This document shows, piece by piece, positions 50,604-58,938 of a stretch of 64,000 nucleotides of DNA; positions within the stretch are counted from its first letter, which is position 1; each line of letters begins with the position of its first letter. The stretch lies in the NCBI GenBank assembly GCA_002427755.1, contig DIYO01000004.1, forward strand, positions 62,001 through 126,000, in the 5' to 3' direction. The stretch comes from Roseivirga sp. UBA6052 (lineage in GTDB: Bacteria; Bacteroidota; Bacteroidia; Cytophagales; Cyclobacteriaceae). Position numbers and translations under genes: made by a program. The notes below the pieces were generated by a model that worked only from the letters and a program-made list of their open reading frames with translations, did not search any database and was not told the DNA's origin.

Positions 50604-53206
50604 ACAAGAAGTCAAAGCCTCCCAAGTATGCCGAGAAGCTTCTCGTCTGGTTTCTGAAAGAGGAACTAGCAGAAGAGGTATTGGGTGATTTAGACGAAAA
50701 GTATCATAAAACAACTCAAGAACACAACACACAAAAAGCGAAAAGGAATTACTGGTATCAGGTCTTCAATTACCTCCGCCCTTTCGCTTTCAAATCAACA
50801 AAGGTCAAAAACTCAATTTCTATTCCTATGAAGATTCACTTTAAGTACACGACACGCATTTTCAAGAAGAATTCTTTAATCACTTTAGCGAGCCTCGCCA
50901 GTATAGTTCTTGGTGTATTGAGTAGTTTTTTAATCTATTTATGGGTTGAATCAGAACTGACTACCGATCAATTTCATAGCCACTATGATGAGCTGTATTT
51001 ACCTATGATCCAACAAGGTCCTGGAGATACGCCAAGACCGTTTGATGTTGGACTATTCTTTAATACAGACTACAGCCAATACAGTGAAGTTGAAAAGGTA
51101 ATTAACGTGATTACGCTACTTCCTGAGCGATTCATCCTTGAATACGAAAAGTCCGAACATAGAACAAAAGGGATTGTATCTGATAGCATATTCTTTGATA
51201 TCCTTGACTTTGAACTTGTGAGAGGAGATGAGGCTACGGTTTTAGATGATCCATCCAACATGGTCATATCAGAATCCTTAGCCAAAAGAATTTTCAATGA
51301 CGTTAACCCAATAGGTAAGGCAATCAAAGTTGGACAATATGGCCTCTATCAAGTAGCCGGCATTCTTAAAGATATTCCTTCCAATAGCACAATTACTTTC
51401 GATTACATTCTTCCCAAACACTCTAAAAAGTTATGGGATACTTCAGGGGTAGAATTCATTCTCGTGAATGACGCTTTTGATAAAGCGGCTTTTAATGAAA
51501 AAATCAAACACGATGGCAGAAATCACTTTCAATTCAAGGAAAGTATTATTTCTGTAGCTCCTTTTAGTGAGAATTATTTCGAGAACCCTTTGAACAGCCC
51601 TCTTTTCTCGAAAACAGGAGATCGATTCGATATCCAAACTATGATTCTGGTAGCCTTTATTATTCTCATCATCAGCGCATTGAACTTCACCAATATGCAG
51701 GCTACGCTGATGCTCTCATTAAGAAAATCAAAAGGTATTAAGAAGATTCATGGAGCAAGATCAATTGACTTCTGGTATGAAATATTTAGCTCTAGGGTTA
51801 TTTACGCAGTGCTTAGCATTGTAATCATCTTTGGAATATATGAGCTGATAAAAAGTAATTATTCCTCTTTCCTTTCTTTAACCATAGATATCCCATGGTA
51901 TAGAGAATTGGAAATGATAGTAGTGGGCACCTTGGTTTTCATCGGTGCCACCACATTACTAACTGTTATTCAACCCACTAATATTCGCGCATCTAAAAGC
52001 CTGATTGAAAAATCCGCCAAGTCTAGAAACATGTATTCGGGTAAAGCCCTCACCACCATTCAGTATGTGCTGGCTATAGCTCTCTTAATTGCTACAGGCG
52101 TGGTTTTCAAGCAATTCAAATACATGCAAAACAAAGACCTAGGCTTCAATTCTACGAACCTACTAAGCGCCAGAGTATTTGATAAAGTTATTTATCAAGA
52201 TGATTGGGATGCTTTTGTTGCCATGTCGAACGAACAAAGAAAACAACACGAATTCTTTTCAAATGAAATCGATAAACTTCCAGGAGTTGAAAGCTTCACA
52301 CAAGCCACACTACCCATGAGCAAAGATGTGGGTAGTGGCTCTTGGAAACTAGCAAACAGGAATGCCGAATACGAACAGATTAAGTTTTTATCAGCAGATC
52401 CTTCCTACGCTAAGGCCCTAGGTTTAGAGGTTATTAAAGGAAGATGGTTTACTGATTCAATTGATAATCCGAGTACCCAGAGAGTCGTGATTAACAGAGC
52501 GGCTATGGAATATTGGGGCATAGAAGATCTAGAAAACACGAAAATTGCATCTGCCGTTTGGGGGCAAGAAAAGAAACCTTGGGAGATCATCGGTGTTGTT
52601 GAAGACTTTCATTATGAGCATTTATCAAGGAAAATCGAACCATTGATCATGGCGTCATTTGAAGAGATTGAAAGCGAATTCACCTTTAGACTTCAAAACC
52701 AAAATTTTAAAGAAACGGTCAGTCAGATCTCATCTGTATATCAAGAAATCTACCCGGGTAAACCCTTTTCTTACACGCTGCTAGAAAATAAACTTCTAGA
52801 CCAATACCAATATGAAAAGAAGCTCTCGCAGACCTTCTTACTTTTCACACTGATCGCACTGATGCTTAGCTCTTTGGGACTTTTCACCTTTGCTCTGTAC
52901 GACACACAAAAGCGCATTAAGGAAATTGGCATAAGAAAAGTAATCGGGGCCAGTACACGCCAAGTCATTCAACTGCTCAGTAGCAACTTTATAAAATGGG
53001 TGATTCTAGCTTTTGTTATTGCCTTACCAATTTCTTGGTACGCCATGAGAGAATGGCTTTCCAACTTTGCCAATAGGACATCACTAGACTGGAGGGTTTT
53101 TGCAATGGCTGGCGGAATGGCATTAATGCTCGCCCTGATTACTGTAGTCGGCCAATCATATTCGGCAGCCAATCAAAACCCTGTAAAAGCCTTAAGACAC
53201 GAATGA
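50600..53206 (+). CDS. Prefixed FtsX/MacB-like ABC permease (permease D)
   Basis: The 868-residue protein has a prefix (1-76: AEKLLVWFLKEELAEEVLGDLDEKY near 11-35, then RNYWYQVFNYLRPFAFKS) joined at Met77 to an FtsX core. The core is divergent in its first cytoplasmic loop: where relatives have KEIGIRKxLGA it has SKGIKKIHGARSID (near 385). The second copy, KEIGIRKVIGA near 775, is intact. The tail is NPVKALRHE. The altered first coupling motif suggests asymmetric or weakened ATPase contact in one half (inference). Coupled to padR 2 by a 4-bp overlap, with permease E 25 bp downstream. Confidence 0.85.
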   Translation: MNKKSKPPKYAEKLLVWFLKEELAEEVLGDLDEKYHKTTQEHNTQKAKRNYWYQVFNYLRPFAFKSTKVKNSISIPMKIHFKYTTRIFKKNSLITLASLASIVLGVLSSFLIYLWVESELTTDQFHSHYDELYLPMIQQGPGDTPRPFDVGLFFNTDYSQYSEVEKVINVITLLPERFILEYEKSEHRTKGIVSDSIFFDILDFELVRGDEATVLDDPSNMVISESLAKRIFNDVNPIGKAIKVGQYGLYQVAGILKDIPSNSTITFDYILPKHSKKLWDTSGVEFILVNDAFDKAAFNEKIKHDGRNHFQFKESIISVAPFSENYFENPLNSPLFSKTGDRFDIQTMILVAFIILIISALNFTNMQATLMLSLRKSKGIKKIHGARSIDFWYEIFSSRVIYAVLSIVIIFGIYELIKSNYSSFLSLTIDIPWYRELEMIVVGTLVFIGATTLLTVIQPTNIRASKSLIEKSAKSRNMYSGKALTTIQYVLAIALLIATGVVFKQFKYMQNKDLGFNSTNLLSARVFDKVIYQDDWDAFVAMSNEQRKQHEFFSNEIDKLPGVESFTQATLPMSKDVGSGSWKLANRNAEYEQIKFLSADPSYAKALGLEVIKGRWFTDSIDNPSTQRVVINRAAMEYWGIEDLENTKIASAVWGQEKKPWEIIGVVEDFHYEHLSRKIEPLIMASFEEIESEFTFRLQNQNFKETVSQISSVYQEIYPGKPFSYTLLENKLLDQYQYEKKLSQTFLLFTLIALMLSSLGLFTFALYDTQKRIKEIGIRKVIGASTRQVIQLLSSNFIKWVILAFVIALPISWYAMREWLSNFANRTSLDWRVFAMAGGMALMLALITVVGQSYSAANQNPVKALRHE

Positions 53207-53231
53207 ATAGGCGACTCGCTATTTCACAATT

Positions 53232-55859
53232 TTGACAAAAAACAAAAACCATATAACCCCTCCTTCACTAGCCGAAAAGCTCTTGCTCTGGTTTCTCAAA
53301 GAAGAGTTAGCGGAAGAAGTTTTGGGTGACTTGGACGAAAAATTTTATACAACTCTCAATAAAAACAACCTATCGAAAGCTAAAAGGAACTATTGGTTTC
53401 AGGTCATTAACTATATGCGCCCTTTTGCTTTCAAATTTCTTAGGTCTAAACTCTTTAACAACACAGCTATGGTTAAGCATAATTTTAAAGTGAGCTACAG
53501 ACAGTTGCTCAGAAATAAAGTCTACTCTGTAATTAATATCGGTGGATTGGCTATGGGGCTAACGGTTGCCATGCTCATTGGCTTATGGGTTCAAGATGAG
53601 CTCTCTTTCAATAAGTATCATAAGAATTACAACAACATATATCAGTTACTCCGAGTCAATACAGATCCTGATGGCATATATGTTAATACCTCATTGACGA
53701 CCGCAATGGGTACATATCTGAAAACCAATTACCCGGATATGATTGAAAGTGCTTCTATGGTTCGCGCTAGACCTCAAGACATGGTTTTTGCTTATGGTGA
53801 AAATAAGTTCAGACAAATAGGGCTATTCGTTGAACCGGAAATACCTGAAATGTTGAGTCTGGAAATGATTAGGGGAACCAAAGATGGCCTTGCTGATTTA
53901 AGAGGGGTTTTGCTTTCTGAAACATTCTCTAAAAAGCTATTTGGTGATGAAAACCCAATGAACAAGCTCGTTAAGCTCAATGCCGAGGCAGACCTTATTG
54001 TTAAAGGTATTTATCGAGATATTCCCAACAATTCAGAGTTTGAAAATGCAGGTTACTTAGCACGTATGGAATTAATCGTTGGTCCAGATAATATGAATAT
54101 CTGGAGCAATTATAACGCATATGTCTACGTGCAACTAAAAGACAATGTCAATCCTGAACCTTTGCTCAGCAGTATCAACGAAGCCTATCTACCAAACTTT
54201 AATGAGTATGCTATAGAATCACAGATGAAGTTCATCATGCACCCTATGAAAGATTGGCATTTGAGATCTGAGTGGACAGATGGAAAACCTTCAACCAGTC
54301 AGGCCATGAGTTTTCTTTGGCTGTATGGAATTATAGGCGTTTTCGTACTGGTGCTAGCCTGTATTAACTTCATGAATCTGAGTACAGCACGAAGCGAAAA
54401 AAGAGCCAAGGAAGTAGGTATTAGAAAAACGCTTGGCTCATTAAGAAAACAATTGATCAGCCAATTCTACATAGAGTCATTCTTATGCTCTTTTCTAGCA
54501 TTTATATTATCACTTGGGCTGTTAACTGCCTTACTCCCATGGTTTAACGAAACTGCTAACAAAGAGATTTTAGCACCATGGAGTAATACTTCATTCTGGA
54601 TTCTCTCGATATCTTTCTTACTACTCACTGCCATTTTATCCGGATCATATCCAGCCATATTCTTGTCAAGATTCAAACCAATCAAGGCTTTAAGAGGAGG
54701 ATTAAAAGTGGGTAAACATGCGAGTTTACCTAGGAAGGTACTGGTTGTATTCCAATTCACGATTTCAATCGCACTAATCATCGCCACCATCACCGTGAGC
54801 AATCAGATTGAAATGGCCAAGAATTTACCGATGGGCTACGACACTGAAGACCTTCTGGCCATTAGCCCTGCGTCTCCAGATTTTGTGGACAAACGCCATA
54901 TCATCAGAGAAGAAATTCTTAAAACCGGTATGGTAACTGCAGTAGGACATTCCAATTACCCCGTGACGAACGATCGTGGCTGGAACCCCGGTTTTACATG
55001 GGAAGGAATGGACCCAACATTTACTAACTCCTTCAATACAATTAGTATCTCTTCAGGCTATGCTGATGCGGTTGGCATGAAATTCATTATGGGAAGAAAT
55101 TTTGATGAGAATCTTGAGTCTGATAAGAGAGCCATCATTATTAATAGATCTGCGATGGAAGCCATGAATCTGGAGAACCCCGTAGGTATGATGGTTACCT
55201 ACAATCCGAGATGGAGAGAGGCAAGAACCTATGAGATTATCGGTGTTGTGGAAGACATGATCAAGAACTCACCATTTGAGCGCACATACCTATCGGTTAT
55301 GTTCCAAGACGAAGGCTATATGAGTTGGATGTATATAAAGCTGAATCCGAGTGTGAATAAGGCTGAGGCAATTCCTGCCATTGAGAAAGTGTACAGTTCT
55401 ATTTTACCTGAGGCACCGTTCGACTTTACGTTTGCCGAAGACGATTATGCCAAAAAGTTTGATGCAGAGAGGAGAGTCAGTAGACTTTCACAATTCTTTA
55501 GCATTCTAGCGGTTCTCATTAGTTGTCTTGGCCTATATGGATTGACCTCTTACGTGGCTGAACAAAGAACAAAAGAGATTGGTATCAGAAAGGTGCTAGG
55601 TGCAAGTGTCATCAATCTATGGAAACTCTTATCCAAAGACTTCACCTTCCTTGTGCTCATCGCATCGGTTATATCTATACCTCTCTCCTATCAAGTTCTC
55701 GATTCTTGGTTAGACACTTACGAAATCAGAACCAATCTCTCTTGGTGGATTTTCACAGCAGGTGCACTTGGAGGGCTAATCATCACATTGATTACGGTGA
55801 GTTTCCAATCAATAAAGGCGGCCACGGCTAACCCTGTTAACTCACTTCGTTCAGAATAA
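53232..55859 (+). CDS. Prefixed FtsX/MacB-like ABC permease (permease E)
   Basis: The 875-residue protein has a prefix (1-79: AEKLLLWFLKEELAEEVLGDLDEKF near 14-38, RNYWFQVINYMRPFAFK) almost the same as that of permease D. Its core begins at Met80 (MVKHNFKVSYRQLL) and is much closer to stand-alone permease B, sharing STARSEKRAKEVGIRKTLGS and the following QFY-ES. Both coupling motifs are intact and the tail is NPVNSLRSE. The start is TTG 53232. An in-frame stop lies eight codons upstream, and no ATG occurs before residue 62, well inside the conserved prefix. It is second in the padR 2 cassette. Confidence 0.85.
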   Translation: MTKNKNHITPPSLAEKLLLWFLKEELAEEVLGDLDEKFYTTLNKNNLSKAKRNYWFQVINYMRPFAFKFLRSKLFNNTAMVKHNFKVSYRQLLRNKVYSVINIGGLAMGLTVAMLIGLWVQDELSFNKYHKNYNNIYQLLRVNTDPDGIYVNTSLTTAMGTYLKTNYPDMIESASMVRARPQDMVFAYGENKFRQIGLFVEPEIPEMLSLEMIRGTKDGLADLRGVLLSETFSKKLFGDENPMNKLVKLNAEADLIVKGIYRDIPNNSEFENAGYLARMELIVGPDNMNIWSNYNAYVYVQLKDNVNPEPLLSSINEAYLPNFNEYAIESQMKFIMHPMKDWHLRSEWTDGKPSTSQAMSFLWLYGIIGVFVLVLACINFMNLSTARSEKRAKEVGIRKTLGSLRKQLISQFYIESFLCSFLAFILSLGLLTALLPWFNETANKEILAPWSNTSFWILSISFLLLTAILSGSYPAIFLSRFKPIKALRGGLKVGKHASLPRKVLVVFQFTISIALIIATITVSNQIEMAKNLPMGYDTEDLLAISPASPDFVDKRHIIREEILKTGMVTAVGHSNYPVTNDRGWNPGFTWEGMDPTFTNSFNTISISSGYADAVGMKFIMGRNFDENLESDKRAIIINRSAMEAMNLENPVGMMVTYNPRWREARTYEIIGVVEDMIKNSPFERTYLSVMFQDEGYMSWMYIKLNPSVNKAEAIPAIEKVYSSILPEAPFDFTFAEDDYAKKFDAERRVSRLSQFFSILAVLISCLGLYGLTSYVAEQRTKEIGIRKVLGASVINLWKLLSKDFTFLVLIASVISIPLSYQVLDSWLDTYEIRTNLSWWIFTAGALGGLIITLITVSFQSIKAATANPVNSLRSE

Positions 55860-55864
55860 TTTTG

Positions 55865-55895
55865 TGCATCTCAACATTTTTTAAGTTGGGATGCA
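55865..55895 (+). terminator. Hairpin after permease E, possible terminator
   Basis: TGCATCTCAAC (55865-55875) pairs with GTTGGGATGCA (55885-55895) with one T-G wobble and a 9-nt T/A loop. The sequence after it is T-rich but interrupted. It lies just after the cassette 2 stop and probably separates it from padR 3. Confidence 0.55.
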
Positions 55896-55947
55896 ACCAT
55901 TCATTTTATTTATTCTCTTTTTGGTAATATATTCGAGTAAGGATTTA

Positions 55948-55965
55948 TTACTAAAAAGCGAGTAA
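55948..55965 (+). promoter_or_regulatory. Candidate operator abutting the padR 3 start codon
   Basis: TTACT-N8-AGTAA is an exact inverted repeat ending on the base before the ATG. Its left part TTACTAAAAAG is identical to the motif in front of padR 2. A bound repressor would block transcription or translation of the cassette. Confidence 0.5.
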
Positions 55966-56304
55966 ATGAAAAAACTTACCCTAGGAGCATTTGAAGAGCT
56001 AGTTCTTCTCACCACAGGTGTACTGCAGGATAATGCCTATGGCGTTACCATAAAGCAAGAGCTAGAAAAAGAACTTAAGAAGAAAATAAGCTTAGGTGCA
56101 CTTTATGCGGCACTTCAACGCTTAGAAGAAAAAGGATGGGTAAGCTCTAGGATTGGGGGTATAACCGAAAAGAAAGGTGGCAGAAGAAAACAATACTTCG
56201 ATATTACCAAAGAAGGAATTAGCGCATTAAACGAGGTCAGAGAAATGCGAAATGAATTGTTCAATCGCCTTCCTGAAACCAAAATCAACTGGCTCAAATC
56301 ATGA
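55966..56304 (+). CDS. PadR-family transcriptional regulator (padR 3)
   Basis: The 112-residue PadR winged-helix protein reads LGAFEELVLLTTGVLQDNAYGVTIKQELE near 5-33, KISLGALYAALQRLEEKGWVSSRIGG near 39-64, and the wing KKGGRRKQYFDITKEG near 69-84. The C-terminal helix NEVREMRNELFNRLP is short. It has Lys-rich variants of the motifs seen in padR 1 and padR 2. The stop overlaps the ATG of permease F by 4 bp (ATGA). The close spacing makes permeases F and G its expected targets. Confidence 0.9.
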   Translation: MKKLTLGAFEELVLLTTGVLQDNAYGVTIKQELEKELKKKISLGALYAALQRLEEKGWVSSRIGGITEKKGGRRKQYFDITKEGISALNEVREMRNELFNRLPETKINWLKS

Positions 56305-58922
56305 GCTCTCCTCAAGACCATATCAGGCCGCCAAGATTGGCCACATGGCTCTTAGAAAGTTTCTGTTCATACGATTTTCTATCAACTGCTAAATGGGATT
56401 TGGAAGAGCTTTATCTGGAGAACCTTGAATCTAAAGGCAAAACCAGAGCCGCATTGGTCTACTACCAAGAAGTGTTTGGCATCATCATTCACCTCTTTTT
56501 TAAAGGAAAAAGTCAATACTCAATTAATACAACAGCTATGTTAAAACACAACATCATCATCTCTTTACGCAGTTTCAATAGAAAGAAAGGCACATTCCTC
56601 ATCAACCTTTTCGGCCTATCTACTGGTCTAGCGGCAACAATCTTAATCTTTTTATGGGTTCAGGACGAAAAGCAAATAGATGGTTTTCATGAAAATGACA
56701 ATTTGCTCTATCAGGTAATGCGAAATGCTCAAAGGCCAGATGAAATTCGCACTTACTCAAGTACGCCTATTCCGCTTGCCTCTTCAATAGAAGAAGAGAT
56801 ACCAGAGATCGAAAAAGCTGTAACCTTAATCAAGCCATCAGAAGGTGTTGCTTCAGTAGATGAGCATCATGTAAAAGCAAATGTATTGTTGACTAGTAAT
56901 TCTTTTTTTGAACTTTTCAGTTTTCCTGTCCTTACAGGAAATAGCCAAAACGCACTTAGCAATATCAAGTCCGTTGCTCTATCCAAATCATTTGCTGAAA
57001 AGCTTTTTGGACAATCAAACAACGTGATTGGTAAATCCTTAAACCTTAAGCATTATGCACACAAAGGGCCACTTGAAGTTTCTGCAGTCTTTACCGACCC
57101 ACCTTCTAATTCAACGCTACAATTCGATGTGATCTTAAGCCTAGAAGTCTTCACATCTGCTAATCAATGGGCAGTTGACTGGAATGGTGATGAAGCCGAA
57201 ACTTATGTCTTATTGACTGAGGGTTCTGATTTGAATTCAACGAATGATAAAATTGATAAATTCTTGGAAAAGAAAGAGCCAGAAGACAGAAAAGGCACTC
57301 AACTCTTCCTTCAACAATTCTCAAAAAGATATCTGTATGGTGAATACGAAAATGGCACTCCAATAGCGAGCCGTGCGAGATATACTCAGCTATTTACGCT
57401 CATCGCCCTATTTATAGTTCTGATCGGCTGTATCAATTTCATAAACCTTTCTACTGCCCAAGCCACTCAAAAAATGAAAGAGATTGGTATCAAAAAAGCA
57501 TTAGGCTCCAAACGGGTAAATTTAATTTTGCAATTCTTAACTGAGACTGTACTTCTAGCTCTCATAGCGATGTGCTTTGCAGTCTTGATCGTTTCACTTT
57601 TTATTCCTGTTTTTAACAATCTTGTGTCCAAGGAATTGAGTCTGGAATTTACGCTTACTAACTCTATATCAGCCTTAGGCATAGCAATTCTAGTCGGTGT
57701 TTTTGCCGGAAGTTATCCAGCTTTCTACATATCAGGTTTCAGACCTATTTCTGTCCTGAAAGGAACCCTCTCTAGCTCTTCCACTAGAAAGTCATTCAAT
57801 GAGACACTCATTAGAAAGGGTTTAGTCATTTTTCAATTTGCAGTATCGCTCATTTTTGTCATTGCCTTTATTGTAATCAATCAGCAGGTCACTTTCGTAC
57901 AAACCACCGACATAGGTTATGATCGAGATGATCTGATCCACTTTAAAATGAAAGGCGGATACGGATATACTGCCGAATCATTCTTGGCTGCAGTTGAAAA
58001 TTTACCGGGTGTAGTCTCAGCTACAAATATGACTTCGGGTAGTATTGTAGGGAATCCTGGACAGGGAGGTGGATTTACTTGGGATGGTCAAACTCCTGAA
58101 CAAGAAATGAATTTTGGTAGACCACAAGTAGGTAATCGTTTTGTAGAGACACTTGGTATTGAACTTATTGAAGGCAGAGATTTCTCAAACGAATTCGTTA
58201 ACGAGCATTCAAAATTGATCATTAACAAGGCTGCAGCTGATTTAATAGGAATTGAAAATATCATAGGTAGCACAATCCTAGATTCAGATGAACCCAAACA
58301 GATCATTGGAGTTGTAGAGAACTTTAACACACACTCACTGAGAGAAGAGATTCTGCCCACGTTCATTCGGTATTATCCTAAAGGTGGAAGCGTTTTGTTG
58401 AGACTCACAGATGGTTTGGAACAAGAAACCATTAGCAGAATTAGAGCTTATTATAACGAGGTACACCCTGATATTCCTTTCGAATACACCTTTGTAGACC
58501 AGCAATACAATAATCTCTATAAAGCTGAAACGAGAGTAGCTAAACTCTCCTCATATTTCACCACAATAGCGATCATCATTTCATGCCTCGGCATTTTTGG
58601 CCTAGCCTCTTTCACTGTTCAAAAAAGAGCAAAAGAAATTGCCATTCGTAAGCTTCTTGGGTCCTCGATAAATTCAATCATCCAGCTTTTATCCATTGAT
58701 TTTCTAAATGTCATCTTGATCGCAATTGCATTAGGAATACCAACAAGCTTTTATATCATGAACACTTGGTTAGATAATTTCGCCTTTAGAATAGACTTAA
58801 AACCAGCTCATTTCATATTAAGCAGTCTAGCCATTTTACTACTTGCATGGCTGTCTATTTTAGCTCGAACTGCCAAGTCTGCTCACATCAATATTGCTGA
58901 AAGTCTTAAAACCGAAGGTTAA
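56301..58922 (+). CDS. Prefixed FtsX/MacB-like ABC permease (permease F)
   Basis: The 873-residue protein has a prefix of a second subtype (1-79: PPRLATWLLESFCSYDFLS near 10-28, KWDLEELYLENLESKGKTRA near 31-50, VFGIIIHLFFKGK) joined at Met80 (MLKHNIIISLRSF) to an FtsX core. The first coupling motif is KEIGIKKALGS near 398 and the second is KEIAIRKLLGS near 780. The tail is NIAESLKTEG, departing from the NPxxxLRxE end of the other six. The prefix DNA is nearly identical to that of permease G next door. Coupled to padR 3 by a 4-bp overlap. Confidence 0.85.
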   Translation: MSSPQDHIRPPRLATWLLESFCSYDFLSTAKWDLEELYLENLESKGKTRAALVYYQEVFGIIIHLFFKGKSQYSINTTAMLKHNIIISLRSFNRKKGTFLINLFGLSTGLAATILIFLWVQDEKQIDGFHENDNLLYQVMRNAQRPDEIRTYSSTPIPLASSIEEEIPEIEKAVTLIKPSEGVASVDEHHVKANVLLTSNSFFELFSFPVLTGNSQNALSNIKSVALSKSFAEKLFGQSNNVIGKSLNLKHYAHKGPLEVSAVFTDPPSNSTLQFDVILSLEVFTSANQWAVDWNGDEAETYVLLTEGSDLNSTNDKIDKFLEKKEPEDRKGTQLFLQQFSKRYLYGEYENGTPIASRARYTQLFTLIALFIVLIGCINFINLSTAQATQKMKEIGIKKALGSKRVNLILQFLTETVLLALIAMCFAVLIVSLFIPVFNNLVSKELSLEFTLTNSISALGIAILVGVFAGSYPAFYISGFRPISVLKGTLSSSSTRKSFNETLIRKGLVIFQFAVSLIFVIAFIVINQQVTFVQTTDIGYDRDDLIHFKMKGGYGYTAESFLAAVENLPGVVSATNMTSGSIVGNPGQGGGFTWDGQTPEQEMNFGRPQVGNRFVETLGIELIEGRDFSNEFVNEHSKLIINKAAADLIGIENIIGSTILDSDEPKQIIGVVENFNTHSLREEILPTFIRYYPKGGSVLLRLTDGLEQETISRIRAYYNEVHPDIPFEYTFVDQQYNNLYKAETRVAKLSSYFTTIAIIISCLGIFGLASFTVQKRAKEIAIRKLLGSSINSIIQLLSIDFLNVILIAIALGIPTSFYIMNTWLDNFAFRIDLKPAHFILSSLAILLLAWLSILARTAKSAHINIAESLKTEG
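56340..56554 (+). repeat. Near-identical prefix segment, copy 1 (in permease F)
   Basis: These 215 bp differ from 58978-59192 at only eight positions by eye, seven of them silent (about 96% identity). Similarity falls sharply at the ATG that begins the FtsX core. This suggests recent duplication or gene conversion limited to the prefix. Confidence 0.85.
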
Positions 58923-58938
58923 GATTCAGATCAAATTC

